Shown here piece by piece: positions 44,376 to 55,697 of a DNA stretch of 64,000 nt (position 1 is its first letter; every line of letters begins with the position of its first letter). The DNA is taken from NCBI GenBank assembly GCA_024509875.1, contig JAMPIV010010589.1, positions 613,453-677,452 of the forward strand, given 5' to 3'. A model generated the notes under the pieces. It searched no databases. It was not told the origin of the DNA and saw nothing but the letters and a program-made list of their open reading frames with translations. A program made the translations under genes and the position numbers. The DNA comes from Oreohelix idahoensis (taxonomy: Eukaryota > Mollusca > Gastropoda > Stylommatophora > Oreohelicidae).

Positions 44376-46301
44376 ATGGCCCCGGCAACATTATTGTTTG
44401 GACGGCCAATAAAAGGTCCACTCGAAGCTTTGTTAAGAACGTGGACTGATGAAAAGGCAGAGGAAAACATTACATCTTCATACCAATATGTGAATGAGCT
44501 GACCACTCGTTTAAAAACTGGCTGGAAACTTGCCAATGAAAATTTGAAACAAGCCAGGAAGAAACATGCTGCCTATTATAACAGGAAGGCGAAAGACAGA
44601 GATTTGGCTGTGGGAGAGAAGGTACTGCTTCTTCTCCCCGGGAGTCAGAATAAGTTACAGATTGGATGGCAAGGTCCATATACAGTTTTAGAGAAGGTGT
44701 CTAGAACAAATTATAAGATAGATAAGAAGGGGAAAGAAAAAATCTATCATGTGAATCTCCTGAAGAAATATTTGGAAAGAGAACATCAGGAAGAGACACA
44801 CTTGTTGACCTTGTCCATCGCCATGGAGATGAAAAAGGAACCACTTTCATCATTTGAATATCCATTACACCCCTGTGAGACAGCAGCACAGGTGAAAATC
44901 AGTACACATTTAACAAAAACTCAGAAAGAGAGAGTGCAACAGGTTCTAAATAATCATGCAGAGGTGTTAACAGACCGACCAGGGCATACAAACCTATTGG
45001 AATATGATATGAAACTGATAGACCCCACACCTGTCTGTATGAAACCATATTCGATTCCGTTTGCTAAGGAGAAAGCTTTGAAGGAAGAGATAGACTATCT
45101 GTTGAAGGAAGGAATTATTTCACACAGTGAATCCTCATATAGTTCCGGTGTTGTACTCTTAAGGAAGCCCTCTGGAGAACATAGACTCTGTATAGATTAC
45201 AGGAGACTGAATGCTATTACAGAAGGACAGGTGGATCCATTGCCGGATACAAATCAGCTGTTTGCCAGACTAAATAAAGCTAAATATTTCTCAAAAGTGG
45301 ATCTGAGTAAAGGATACTATCAGATTCCAGTAAAGCCTGAGGTTAGACCATACCTAGCTTTTAGTACCTCAGAAGGACACTATGAGTTTAATAGATTGCC
45401 ATTTGGATTGAAGAATGCGCCTAGTGTCTTCTCTAGAATGATGAGAAAATTATTGGACCCTCTGAATAATCCATATATAACAAATTTCATGGATGATATC
45501 CTTATAGCAACAGAAACATTTGAGGAACACATTGACTCTCTGAATATGCTGTTTGATCGACTTAGGGAAGGAAATTTAACAGCCCGACCAACCAAATGTT
45601 GCGTTGGATGTAAAGAATTGGAATTTTTGGGACACACAGTTTATCAGGGAAACATGACCCCTGACCCAAAGAATTTAGGGAAACTAAAGAAAGCCCCGAG
45701 ACCACAAACCAAGAAGGACGTGAGATCCTTTGTCTCATTATGTGGTTTCTACCAGAAGTATATCAAAAACTTTAATTCCATATGTGCACCGTTAACTGAT
45801 TTGACACGTAAAGGACATCCAGATCGCATTACATGGACACCACAATGTGAAATGGCTTACCAAGAATTGAAGGAAAAGCTCACAAGTAAACCTATTTTGA
45901 AATTACCTGACTTAAGTCAAGAATTCATAGTAAGGACGGATGCCAGTAATATTGGGTTAGGTGCAACTCTACTACAGAAATCAGATGCATTGGATGGGGA
46001 ATTAAGCCCAGTGGCATATGCTAGCAGAAAGTTGAATAAAGCTGAAATCAACTACTCAACTAGCGAAAAAGAATGTCTTGCAGTAATATGGGCAATAAAG
46101 AAATTCAATATTTATCTGTATGGGAAGGCATTTAAGTTGCAAACGGATCACAAACCTTTATCGTTTCTAGCCCAGGCTAGGCATGAGAACTCTAGGTTAC
46201 TCCGATGGTCCTTACTGTTGGCTCCATATAATTTTAGCATTGAGTATATATCTGGAAAAAACAAATTTGGGAGCGGATTTTTTAAGCCGCCATCCGTGTG
46301 A
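44376..46301 (+). CDS. pol: Integrase C-terminal GPY/F module, RT and RNase H of element B
   Basis: A frame of 641 codons. Residues 1-130 are the integrase tail (MAPATLLFGRP, then IGWQGPYTVLEKV). RT follows (SSYSSGVVLLRKPSG, LCIDYRRLN, FSKVDLSKGYYQIPV, LPFGLKNAPSVFSRM) with the catalytic box FMDD at 45486-45497 instead of the common YxDD. Connection and RNase H follow (RTDASNIGLGATL, EKECLAVIW, QTDHKPL). A one-base change in an A6 run (46256-46261) shifts the last codons, so the final RNase H aspartate motif is out of frame. The real start is probably translation through from integrase, not the ATG at 44376. Confidence 0.88.
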   Translation: MAPATLLFGRPIKGPLEALLRTWTDEKAEENITSSYQYVNELTTRLKTGWKLANENLKQARKKHAAYYNRKAKDRDLAVGEKVLLLLPGSQNKLQIGWQGPYTVLEKVSRTNYKIDKKGKEKIYHVNLLKKYLEREHQEETHLLTLSIAMEMKKEPLSSFEYPLHPCETAAQVKISTHLTKTQKERVQQVLNNHAEVLTDRPGHTNLLEYDMKLIDPTPVCMKPYSIPFAKEKALKEEIDYLLKEGIISHSESSYSSGVVLLRKPSGEHRLCIDYRRLNAITEGQVDPLPDTNQLFARLNKAKYFSKVDLSKGYYQIPVKPEVRPYLAFSTSEGHYEFNRLPFGLKNAPSVFSRMMRKLLDPLNNPYITNFMDDILIATETFEEHIDSLNMLFDRLREGNLTARPTKCCVGCKELEFLGHTVYQGNMTPDPKNLGKLKKAPRPQTKKDVRSFVSLCGFYQKYIKNFNSICAPLTDLTRKGHPDRITWTPQCEMAYQELKEKLTSKPILKLPDLSQEFIVRTDASNIGLGATLLQKSDALDGELSPVAYASRKLNKAEINYSTSEKECLAVIWAIKKFNIYLYGKAFKLQTDHKPLSFLAQARHENSRLLRWSLLLAPYNFSIEYISGKNKFGSGFFKPPSV

Positions 46302-46385
46302 TGAGAATCACCGTAAACCCCAGAAATAATAATAAATTTCTCTATGTGTATATAGAATAAAGGACTGACATATAATGTCTGTTTT

Positions 46386-46396
46386 AAGAGGGGAGA
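46386..46396 (+). promoter_or_regulatory. Polypurine tract of element B
   Basis: AAGAGGGGAGA lies directly before the 3' LTR and would prime plus-strand cDNA. Element C has the related tract TAGAGGGGAGGTG. Confidence 0.85.
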
Positions 46397-48118
46397 TGTC
46401 GTGAATTATTCTAATCCCCATATATAAATTAAAACGTAAATGCAAAGCCTAACAAATAAATTTAACAAAAGGAAAGAAGAATGGTAAAGAACAGTGCTGT
46501 CACAATGACTGTACTCGAAATCCCCCTTGTTTTCTACTTCGTCTGCAAATTGTAACGCTTTCACGTTGATAGTAAAAGCCTACTGTATTATTACCCGCTT
46601 TCTTCAATGAAACGTGTACTGTATTTCTTGGAAAAACCTTGAGATACGCAAGCTGATCAATGACCTAAATTTAATATTTCATTCATTCCATTTTATACAC
46701 GGCGTAACTAAAAGACAGATGGACTAAAGGATAGAGAGAAGGGAGAGGCAGAAAGCAAGGACACATGCAATACTAAACACGCGTCGCGCGATACACAATT
46801 GCTGCCATCACGCGTGTAAGGCCACATGCACTAACTTTATTTCAAATCGACAGTGATAAAATTCATTACCCATACCAGAGTTAGGTTTTAAAATCCTGAA
46901 AAACGCTTATTGGGAATTATGACATTATACCGGTTTACGTTTGAAAACATGACAGTACCCAGACACCCTCAAGTTTGGAAGTGAGAAGGTAGTAACAGCA
47001 CGACTATCCTAGAAGAAAATGCATATTGGCTCCATTAAATTCGTATATTTGGGTTCCTTAGGGTTTGCTGACAAAGAATATGTAAAACGTTACGCAAATA
47101 GTCTAGGAATTACCAAGTTATGGCCAAAATAAAATAGTGGGGGTGCCTGACAGCATGAAATCATTTCTGCTCATAAAATTTTTTTTATAACGTGTTTGAA
47201 AAAATATTACGTTACGGAAATAGCCTACCATGTTAACTCCTATTTGATTGGAGCGCAACAAATGTAAGACTAAACACGATTGGTCGAGCTATAAATACTA
47301 TCTTGTGTTGTCAGGGGAAACGTGAAAAGGAGTATTTTTTTTGAAAAGATGTGTAGACATGGTTTGATTGGGTAGAGCTGCGAATATACTCAATTCAGAG
47401 CGTCTGTTCATTGCCACATCTTGTAATAAACCTACTAAGAAGCAGTGCGTTGAGCACCAGTGTATATTTTTTATAAAATAAAGCCTGGGACATCGGCAGA
47501 TCGGAGTTGTGCTATATTGTCAACGAAACTGTTTATTATTTCCATGAATTGTGGGACCGTGGTCTTAAAGTTATTGAGCAGCACCTGGTCAGAGCTTTGC
47601 TGAAGCCAGAGGTGGACAGCATACTCCTTGGTCCATATAGCAACCAGTGGGGTGGCTCCAGAACTCATTAAAGTAATCGAGCAGAGGAGTCTTTTACTGC
47701 AGTCATCACGCAAGATAAGAGAGTGTGGCCATGGAGCTCAACATTATGTACCCCATCTTAAAATGACATTGTTGTGAGGGAGCCGCGCTAGCGTAGTGGT
47801 TACAACACCGCTCTGGCGACCGGGTGATACAGGATCAAACCCGGGCGACGGCATTTGAGGATTTTTCGTCGACCGGGATTTGGACTGGATTAACTCGAGA
47901 CCTGGCGAGGACATTTGAAGGAGTGTCGTCGACCAGGGACTGGCGGCTCCTGAGCCGACCCAGCTGCAATGGGTACCTCCGAAATCGGCGAGTATTTGCC
48001 TGAATGGCGAGGGACATTTGTCTCTGTACAAGAAATAAAGGGATACTCACGTAAAATCAATGTCAGGTTAGACATAAATGATAACCTGAGATTTCGCCTC
48101 GAGTATTAGCGGGCGAAC

Positions 48119-48165
<47 letters not shown>

Positions 48166-48828
48166 AAACATTGTAAAAGAAAATTAAGAGGGGAATTTAA
48201 TTGTTTTAATACCAGGAACTGAGAACATCTCCAATACTAGTTCCAATAGAAACAAACTATTGAAGTCATGATGACAAATACCAACAGAGCTTGAACAAAA
48301 CAAAACCAGTATTACCTCATATTAATACTACACAACTGACACACATAGGATACTATTAATAATATATGTCACTACAAGAATCATATTAATAAATTCTGTA
48401 CATATAACTTGTAATTAAAATTGATTGTGATTCCTGGTTCCCTTTGTATTTGAATCAGGACACATATACATTCATGACAGCACTGAATACATATTGTTAT
48501 TTGAAAAGTTATCAGTGACTCCTTTAAGATATCCTCGTAGAGTGTTTTATGTATGTGAGTGTCACAGTGTTGTCAAGTGTGGTGGAATAAATTAAATTGT
48601 TTATCTGTCTGTTGTTGTTATGACTTACACTTCATCATACACATACCCTAGACATATAACGTAGTCATCACACTATTCCAGAATAATTCTGACTGAGGTA
48701 TACATATGTGGCAGCAAGTAAGGTTATCTATAATACACTACTCTTATTAGATATAGATACCTTCACAGCTGATCTCAGTCAGTACACTAATTCCCCTATA
48801 AATATTTATAACATCACACTTTACCACA
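46397..48828 (+). repeat. 3' LTR of element B, with SINE insertion
   Basis: 2,432 bp including a 395-bp SINE and its 7-bp duplication; 2,030 bp without them. Relative to the 5' LTR it lacks CATTGCCA (8 bp, next to 47518) and has one extra T near 47340, which accounts exactly for the length difference. Confidence 0.95.
47773..48167 (+). mobile_element. tRNA-derived SINE, family S2, with A43 tail
   Basis: Exact 7-bp duplication ACATTGT at 47766-47772 and 48168-48174. The head has an A box (TAGCGTAGTGGTTA) and a B box (GGATCAAACCC). The central motif ACCCAGCTGCAATGGGTACC is at 47958-47977. The tail is an uninterrupted run of about 43 A. The 5' LTR of the same element lacks the SINE, so it arrived after element B. 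Confidence 0.95.
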
Positions 48829-48833
48829 GTTGT

Positions 48834-49307
48834 CAACACTAACTCTCCCAACGAGTACAGTGTTTATCCGTGCCAGTTGGTCATCTTGTATTGACTCATC
48901 CTACATCGTTACCGGGTCATATTATCATTAACCAGGTCATCACTATAAGCCAAAGAAACGGCCCACATTATTCACGTGATCAGAAGTTCGTTGGCCACAT
49001 TAGCAGGCCCGACAAACCAGACAACACCACTGAGAACATAAGACACAAAACACCCGGTAACACTTAACATATTTATTTCTTCAGTATCGCGCAATTTAAA
49101 TTGCTTCCTTTCATAATATAACATGTTCGCTCAAACTTCGGACTCATGACACTGGCAAAACATGCGACTGCTCTTCCGCATTCTTCCAGATTGAATGTCC
49201 AATGACTGGTGAATCCTTTGCCATGTGACCAAAGACAACTTTTAAGTTCGAATTACAAGCACGGTTTCTTAGAACCTTTCTCCTTTCTTGCAAATATTAT
49301 ATTCTTA
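48834..49307. other. Right flank of element B, no gene
   Basis: No domain or repeat copy recognised. Confidence 0.45.
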
Positions 49308-49555
49308 TAACATACTCCTTATCTAAAGTATTATAATTATGAGTTGTGCGAAGGACCTTATCTAAAGTATTATAATTATGAGTTGTGCGAAGGACCTTAT
49401 CTAAAGTATTATAATTATGAGTTGTGCGAAGGACCTTATCTAAAGTATTATAATTATGGGTTGTGCGAAGGACCTTATCTAAAGTATTATAATTATGAGT
49501 TGTGAGAAGGACCTTATCTAAAGTATTATAATTATGAGCTGTGCGAAGGAAAAGG
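49308..49555. repeat. 39-bp minisatellite, about 6 units
   Basis: The unit contains CCTTATCTAAAGTATTATAA and TTATGAGTTGTGCGAAGGA. Units are almost identical. The 13-codon period leaves a minus-strand frame open. The array runs directly into an S3 SINE body, and the unit's GAGTTGTGCGAAGGA resembles the SINE's GAGTTAGGGAAGGA at that boundary. Confidence 0.93.
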
Positions 49556-49680
49556 CAGCAAGGAAGGGAACTGACCACCCCACCTCTCAATGCTGGACCT
49601 AGTATAGTGAAGTCTCTAACACATCATATCCCTATGGCAGTATCTGTTATGGGACTACCTTTACCTTTTTTAAAGTCACA
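49545..49680 (+). mobile_element. S3 SINE body, 5' end replaced by the minisatellite
   Basis: AAGGCAGCAAGGAAGGGAACT, GCTGGACCTAGTATAGTGAA, TCTCTAACACATCATATCCC and CAGTATCTGTTATGGGACTA match the S3 body and tail in order. Head and central motif are absent. Confidence 0.75.
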
Positions 49681-49814
49681 TCGAACACAAGTGCCAACCT
49701 ATACCCTAGATGTCGTCACGTTTCGGTCCGTCACACGCACTTTCATCCGTAGACACGAAATCTTCGGTTATATTAGGACGCCCTTTTGTATAGTGAAAAT
49801 TATATCCAAGTAAT

Positions 49815-49985
49815 ATTGATATAGATAGCGTTTTGTTTTGTTCCTCTAGGTAATGTTTTTTGTACTTCATATAATGCTGTTATTGAAGGTATTATCCATT
49901 TTTGTAGCTCTTCTGGTGTTGTGGGTCTCAGTTTGGTGTATGGTGTTTTCTTTTTGTATACTTTTCCTGCGTTTAACCTCCTTCA
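49815..49985 (-). pseudogene. Possible fragment of an unknown coding sequence
   Basis: One minus-strand frame of about 57 codons between two stops reads plausibly (GKVYKKKTPYTKLRPTTPEE, then LQKWIIPSITALYEVQ). It has a balanced composition unlike the surrounding noise. I do not recognise the family. It could be part of a transposon or chance. Confidence 0.2.
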
Positions 49986-50619
49986 GATCTCCATGCACTC
50001 GTCTAATCTCAAACAGCGAATGATCAAATATTTATTATCTTGCTGCAAAAAGTGTATTAGTACCAATTATCATCATCGCCCTTTAGCTTCTCAAGTAGCA
50101 CTTTCTTTGCAGTGCACTTAAGCGGAACTCGTTAAAGCCGATTTCCGGTAGTTGTAGCAATCTTGCAGGTCTCGGCCTAGTCTTCTTTAGCTTTGTTAAA
50201 AAGCTGCGGTTAAGCTGACCTATTATGACTCGAATTATCGGATAAGTTGAAGCAATTGCTCAGTCCCAATTCATATTAGGAGTCGCTTAATAAGTTTTGT
50301 CTTCGCAGAAGATCAAGTTACAATTATGAGTATCTGTGGCCGCGTGTATTTTTTGTTGTTGCGAATAGGCGATCCATAAATGATGATCAGGCTGCAGACT
50401 TCAGTTCTTCAAGTCTACAAATGGTTTGACCGGAAATAAGGCACCAGACTCAACGATGTAAGAAAAACAGCCAAGAACCGACTCGTAACAAACCGCTCTG
50501 ATCAAAGGGACATAGAAAGACCCTGGGTTATGGGCAGATAACTCGTAATAGCGACCTACTTGTACTACATTCGTTTTCACATTTGCTATAAATGTTAATG
50601 TAAACGCTTGGAGAGTATA
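49986..50619. other. No gene seen
   Basis: No domain, tandem repeat or repeat copy recognised. Confidence 0.4.
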
Positions 50620-50628
50620 CAACATGCC

Positions 50629-50912
50629 CAAAAAAAAAAAAAGGTAAAGGATCCCGTTACACGCCCATTGAGGCATATTGGGAATATGGTGTTAGGCCCA
50701 TATTTTCTTGACCATCGGCACATTAGGGGTGATGTGGTCATCATCACGCCGGCCGCCTTAACCTTCCCAGAGTTACCCTGGTACCCATTTGGGGCTGGGT
50801 CGACCCAGGAGCCGTTTGCGGCCTAAAAAAATCCCACCTCATCTGGGGATCGAACCATAGACCACTGAGCTAGGAAGCCAGTGCACTAACCACTATGCTA
50901 CCGCGGCTACTG
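50629..50912 (-). mobile_element. tRNA-derived SINE, family S1, minus strand
   Basis: Exact 9-bp duplication CAACATGCC at 50620-50628 and 50913-50921. On the minus strand the order is tRNA-like head (A box TAGCATAGTGGTTA near 50900; B box GGTTCGATCCC near 50858), central hairpin motif (plus-strand GGTACCCATTTGGGGCTGGG at 50780-50799), body, and an A12 tail at the plus-strand left end. It is about 90% similar to the copy at 3498-3775 and better preserved at its 3' end. Confidence 0.92.
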
Positions 50913-50955
50913 CAACATGCCAAGCCAGACACTATCGATTGTACTTGTATCATGT

Positions 50956-53084
50956 TGTGGTGGGTTTTGATGTTAAAGAGAATTAGTCAGTATGTGTCTA
51001 CAGAGTGAGGTCAGCTATGCAGGTCCCTGAGTCTAATAGTTGATGAAGATGTTCTCAGGGTACATGACTGATACCACCCTACGATCTCACTCTGCGATTT
51101 ATTTTGGGTATCCAGTGTTTGTGATGTTATTTATATGGCTTGGTGTCTAGGGTAATGAAAAATGTAGTGATAATTGCGTTAAACAAATACAATTTTAACT
51201 CACTAAAATCGAATAAAACAAGACTGGGTTTAAAGTTATGATATATATGTATATATAATTTTAATTTCCTGTCCCTCAAATTTTTTAGGACAGGAATGTT
51301 TAAAACTTAAAAGTGAAAATATGGTTTTATACCAAATTAAATACACAAGAAGGGCATCTGTCCAATATATCTTAATATGTTAATGTTTATAAACGTTTAT
51401 TCCCGGTTGGAAAATACTGTTCTATGAAGAGTCAATATTGGGAAAAAACTGGTTTTCGCATCATATCACAAACTGTTTCTGAACAGGGTGGAGATTAAAC
51501 CCATTTGAGTTTGCATATAAGCCCGCAAGATTTTGGCTTATCTTAAAATTCTTGTAGACACTGGATGACTTGCTCGAGAAAACTGCACACTGCTTCACTA
51601 CAGTGTATGCTGGAGACTGCTAATACTTTTAGGCTTCGATATAGAAACAACCGGTAGGTTGCCTCAAATTCTGCAGCTCCGGCTTCTGACCAACTTGATA
51701 CTGGGTGATGTAACCCGCAATCAGTGAAATAAATCACACAATTTGTTAAAGGTTAACAGGCTATTAATTGGTCACTTTTAGATAGCTGCTGCTTCAGACG
51801 CAAAGGCAATTTGGTCATTAATTGCTCTGCTTTGAACCTTGCTTGTAGGAAATCTTTGTCAAGTGGCACCCTGCATAGCAGAAGCGTTAGTTTTATTCCC
51901 TCTATGTCTATCCTAACATTAGCCAATCAGTTTAAACTACGCCGATTTGACTCTTTTTTGAAAATCCCAAACATTTATGTACGTATATCAATAAGTTCGT
52001 CAGTCTGTTTCTAGTATTACTGTTTAGACTATGTGTCGCTTTAGGCTGGCAAAACTTCACTAGTAGTGCCTATGAAAATGAGGCAAGCCAATTTGACTTG
52101 TTTCCAACCCACGTGACTAGAAAAATGTTACTTTTAAATTGAGCTGGGATATCAGTGTGTCCGTATATCTGTTGTCAATTTTTTTTTATTTTATGCAATA
52201 ACTCAGTCACTTTCGAAGCGATTTAAAAGATGAAAAGTGATTATTAATCAGGCTAGTGTCCTTTATCTAGCCAGTATATTTTCATCTACGTTTTTATCTA
52301 AGTTTTCATCTTTGTACTTTTCTCTTTATTTATTCTGAACAAAATATTTTTACTCTAAGTCTAGATACGTTTTCATAGGAAATAGTATAGTATTGAATAA
52401 ACAACATTATAGTTTTTAATTCCATTCTGTCCTTTCCTTTTTATTCATCCTTCTATAGAATGCAATACATTATCTACGTTTTCTGGCTTTCGTGTGCCCC
52501 TTTTCTCTCCCCTGCACGCATTTGTTTCAGTTTGACAATACCAAAGTGGGTTTAGACTTTTCCATACTAACCCCCGCCCCTCCCCTCTCTCTCTATCTCC
52601 CGTCTTTTTTTGAACGAAACACGTGTTGGCTGACTGCCAAAACGGTTTTATGTTATATTTAAAAATTAGTACGGAGTAACGAAAAAGCCATTGGTAATGG
52701 GGTGGGTACCATCGCGTGGCGTTAATAGTTTCAGATCGCAAGCCGCTCGCTGGCGTTTTTTGAAAATGCGACGTTCTAACGACAACTGTCGCATGTTGTA
52801 ACTAATAATAGATTCTTAGAATACGTTAGTTAAAAAAATTCAAGTAGTGTCCAATATTTTGCATTAGATTTTATCGACCTTGACAATTTTCAAATTTTTA
52901 TAGTAGCGGGTTATAAACGGTAACTTTACATCACTAGAATTGGACTTTTGAGAAATATGAGCAGGGTAGGGCAATGGTGGCGAGATGTGTTGAGAATCTA
53001 TATTGGCGTATTGGAACAAAAATTCAAATACAGTATTATCATTATAATGTGAGCTGGAGGGTTAAAACGGTGCATTTTACCACA
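50956..53084 (-). repeat. 3' LTR of element C
   Basis: 2,129 bp (plus strand TGTGGTGGGTTTTG to TTTTACCACA). It is colinear with the other LTR, with small indels such as the missing AAAGTTACCTCTCCCTTCC block present at about 61282-61302 and a different C tract near 52570. Confidence 0.95.
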
Positions 53085-53097
53085 CACCTCCCCTCTA
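53085..53097 (-). promoter_or_regulatory. Polypurine tract of element C
   Basis: On the minus strand TAGAGGGGAGGTG lies directly before the 3' LTR, corresponding to AAGAGGGGAGA of element B. Confidence 0.8.
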
Positions 53098-53640
53098 AAA
53101 AGGATGCATCCCAAGGCATCTTTATAATCCGTGTTAACAATCCCGATCAAATTAACTCAACTAGGATTTTGGATTTCTGCAGGTGGGTGCCTACTCAAAA
53201 AATCTGCCCCAACATTCTGCGATCCAGGAATGTGTTCAATGGTAAACGAGTAAGGTTGAATGAGCAAAGACCACCGTAATAAACGGGCATTTCCATGTTT
53301 TGCCTGGGCCAAAAATACTAATGGCTGATGATCTGATTGTACCACGAATGTTCTACCATATAAATAGATCTGTAACTTCTTGATCGCCCAGACTAAAGCC
53401 AAACATTCTTTTTCAATTGGTGAGTAATTTTGTTCCGCTCGGTTTAATTTGCGACTGGCAAAAGCAACTGGGTTCAATTCCACAGCTGGTGAAGAGGACC
53501 TTTGTAACAAAGTGGCCCCCAAGCCCACATTACTAGCGTCCGTTCTTACCACGAATTCCTGACTCAAATCAGGTAATTTCAATATAGGCTTGCTGGTGAG
53601 TTTTTCCTTTAACTCATTATATGCCAATTCACATTCTGCC

Positions 53641-53991
53641 GTGCTAGCGTAGTGGTTACCACACCGCTCTGGCGGCCGGGTGATGCAGGATCAAACCCGG
53701 GCGACGGCATTTGAGGATTTTTCGTCGACCGGGATTTGGACTGGATTAACTCGAGACCTGGCGAGGACATTTGAAGGAGTGTCGTCGACCAGGGATTGGC
53801 GGCTCCTGAGCCGACCCAGCTGTTATGGGTACCTCCGAAATCGGCGAGTATCTGTCTGAATGGCGAGGGACACCTGTCTCTGTACAAGAAAAAAGGGATA
53901 CTCACGTAAAATCAATGTCAGGTTAGACATTAATAATAACCTGAGATTTCGCCTTGAGTATTAGCGGGCGTACGAAAAAAAAAAAAAAAAA
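53641..53991 (+). mobile_element. tRNA-derived SINE, family S2, in RNase H of element C
   Basis: Exact 10-bp duplication ACATTCTGCC at 53631-53640 and 53992-54001. The copy begins GTGCTAGCGTAGTGGTTACC (A box), and has the B box GGATCAAACCC, the central motif ACCCAGCTGTTATGGGTACC (53814-53833) and an A18 tail. It is nearly identical to the S2 copy at 47773, with a few bases missing at the 5' end. Confidence 0.95.
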
Positions 53992-54268
53992 ACATTCTGC
54001 CGATTATTCAATTTTATCTGGTTTTCCTTTGCGAGTTAAATCCGTCAGAGGCGCACACACAGAGTTAAAGTTTTTAATGTACTTTTGATAAAAGCCACAA
54101 AGTGACACAAAGGATCGCACATCCTTTTTTGTCTGTGGTCTGGGTGCTCTCTGTAATTTCCCCAGGTTCTTGGGGTCAGGGGTCATGCTACCCTGATGTA
54201 CCGTATGTCCCAAGAATTCTAATTCCTTGCATCCAATACAACATTTTGTTGGTCTAGCAGTCAAATTT

Positions 54269-54476
54269 ATCAACGGGCTGATCACCTGTTTGCTAGTCAA
54301 TTTGATTACGGAAACAATGGCAAATTGATTGATTTGTCGCTGCCCTAAAGATGCCATAAGGCATGATGGGCTACAGCGGCAAAGAAATCAATTTGCTGTT
54401 GCCCTAAGACGCCACTAGGCGTACTGGCCACTGACTGCTTTGTCGGTTGGTGGCTAAGGATGGAAGAAGAAGAAGA
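54269..54476 (+). mobile_element. 208-bp GAA-tailed retroposon with an internal duplication
   Basis: Exact 13-bp duplication AGCAGTCAAATTT at 54256-54268 and 54477-54489. The insert ends in GGAAGAAGAAGAAGA. It contains two related halves: GATTTGTCGCTGCCCTAAAG near 54331 and CAATTTGCTGTTGCCCTAAG near 54390, each followed by a short inverted repeat (GATGCCATAAGGCAT, GACGCCACTAGGCGT). I see no tRNA-like boxes. It is LINE-mobilised by its tail and duplication; the source is unknown. Confidence 0.8.
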
Positions 54477-55697
54477 AGCAGTCAAATTTGCCTCTCTGAG
54501 TCTATCAAATAGCATATTCAAAGAGTTAACGTGTTCTTCAAATGTTTCCGTAGCGATGAGGATATCATCCGTGAAATTTGTTATACATGGGTTTTTCAGT
54601 GGATCCAACAATTTTCGCATCATTCTGGAAAACACACTCGGGGCATTCTTCAATCCAAACGGTAACATGTTAAACTCTTAGTGCCCTTCCGATGTGCTAA
54701 ACGCCAGATAAGGTCGGATCTCAGGCTTCACTGGAATTTGGTAATATCCCTTGCTGAGATCTACCTTGTAAAAATATTTTGCCTTGTTCAACCTGGCAAA
54801 CAGTTGGTTAGTATCAGGTAATGGATCCACTTGACTTTCTGTGACAGCATTCAGTTTCCTGTAATCTATGCACAGTCTGTGTTCCCCAGAGGGTTTCCTC
54901 AACAATACCACACTGGAGCTATACGGAGATTCACTGTGAGAAATGATCCCTTCTTGTAACAGATAATCTATCTCCTCTTTCAAAGCTTTCTCTTTTGCGA
55001 ATGGGATAGTATAGGCTCTCATACAGATGGGTGTTGGGTCTAGTAATTTAATGTCATATTTCAACAAGTTTGTGTGCCCCGGTTTATCCGTTAACACGTC
55101 TGTATGATTCTCCAGAACCTTTTGAATCTTCTCCCTCTTCCCTTTTGTCAGATGTTTACTGATCTTTACCTGTGCAGGAGTCTCACAGGGTTTCAGTGGG
55201 TATTCAACCGAGGTGAGAGGTTCATTCTTCATCTCAGTGGCGATGGCTAATGTCATTAAGTGTGTCCCTTCCACATTGTTTCTCTCGTTGTATTTCTTTA
55301 GAAGGTTCACGTGATAGACTTTTTCCTTCCCTTTCTTGTCTATCTTGTAGTTAGTTCTAGATACCTTTTCCAAAACTGTGTATGGACCTTGCCATCCAAT
55401 TTGAAGTTTGTTGCTGCTGCCGGGTAGTAGAAGAAGCACCTTCTCTCCCACAGCTAGCTCCCTATCCTTCGCTTTCTTATTGTAATATGCAGCATGTTTC
55501 TTCCTGGCTTGTCTTAGGTTATCATTTGCAAGTTTCCAGCCAGTTTTTAAGCGAGTGGTCAGCTCGTTCACATACTGATATGATGAGGTAACAGTCTCCT
55601 CTGCCTTCTCATCTGTCCATGTCCTCAATAAGGCTTCCACTGGACCTTTGATTGGTCTGCCAAATAACAGTGTTGCTGGTGCCATTCCAGTCGAATT

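Larger units (their letters stand above)
37215..48828 (+). mobile_element. LTR retrotransposon B (Gypsy-type, integrase before RT), 11,614 bp
   Basis: LTRs start TGTCGTGAATTATTC and end in TTACCGCA or TTACCACA. The 5-bp duplication GTTGT is exact at 37210-37214 and 48829-48833. Inside are a proline-tRNA type primer site, Gag-protease, integrase, RT-RNase H and a polypurine tract. A solo LTR of a sister subfamily sits in the protease codons, and a SINE sits in the 3' LTR. Without both (2,418 and 402 bp) the element was 8,794 bp. The LTRs are nearly identical apart from an 8-bp deletion and a T-run change in the 3' copy, so insertion was recent. Two A-run frameshifts and the solo LTR make it defective. 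Confidence 0.95.
53157..55697 (-). pseudogene. pol: GPY/F module, RT and RNase H of element C, interrupted
   Basis: From 55685 downward the minus strand reads MAPATLLFGRP, IGWQGPYTVLEKV, then RT (SPYSSSVVLLRKPSG, LCIDYRKLN, FYKVDLSKGYYQIPV). A TAA stop at 54678-54680 breaks it before LPFGLKNAPSVFSRM. The catalytic box is FTDD (54564-54575). The thumb is split by a 208-bp insertion and RNase H by a SINE. RNase H (RTDASNVGLGATL, EKECLALVWA, QSDHQPL, GADFLSRHP) then ends at 53157. The last motif is intact here, unlike in B. The ancestral order and sequence are those of B; this copy could not make a working enzyme. Confidence 0.9.

Noticed and set aside
37215..48828. An envelope gene in B (also checked in A and C)
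   Set aside because: Nothing is encoded between RNase H and the purine tract in B or C, and the 770 bp in A are noncoding. These are retrotransposons without env.
53641..54001. An intron in the RNase H of element C
   Set aside because: The segment has SINE boxes, an A-tail and a 10-bp target duplication, so it is an insertion.
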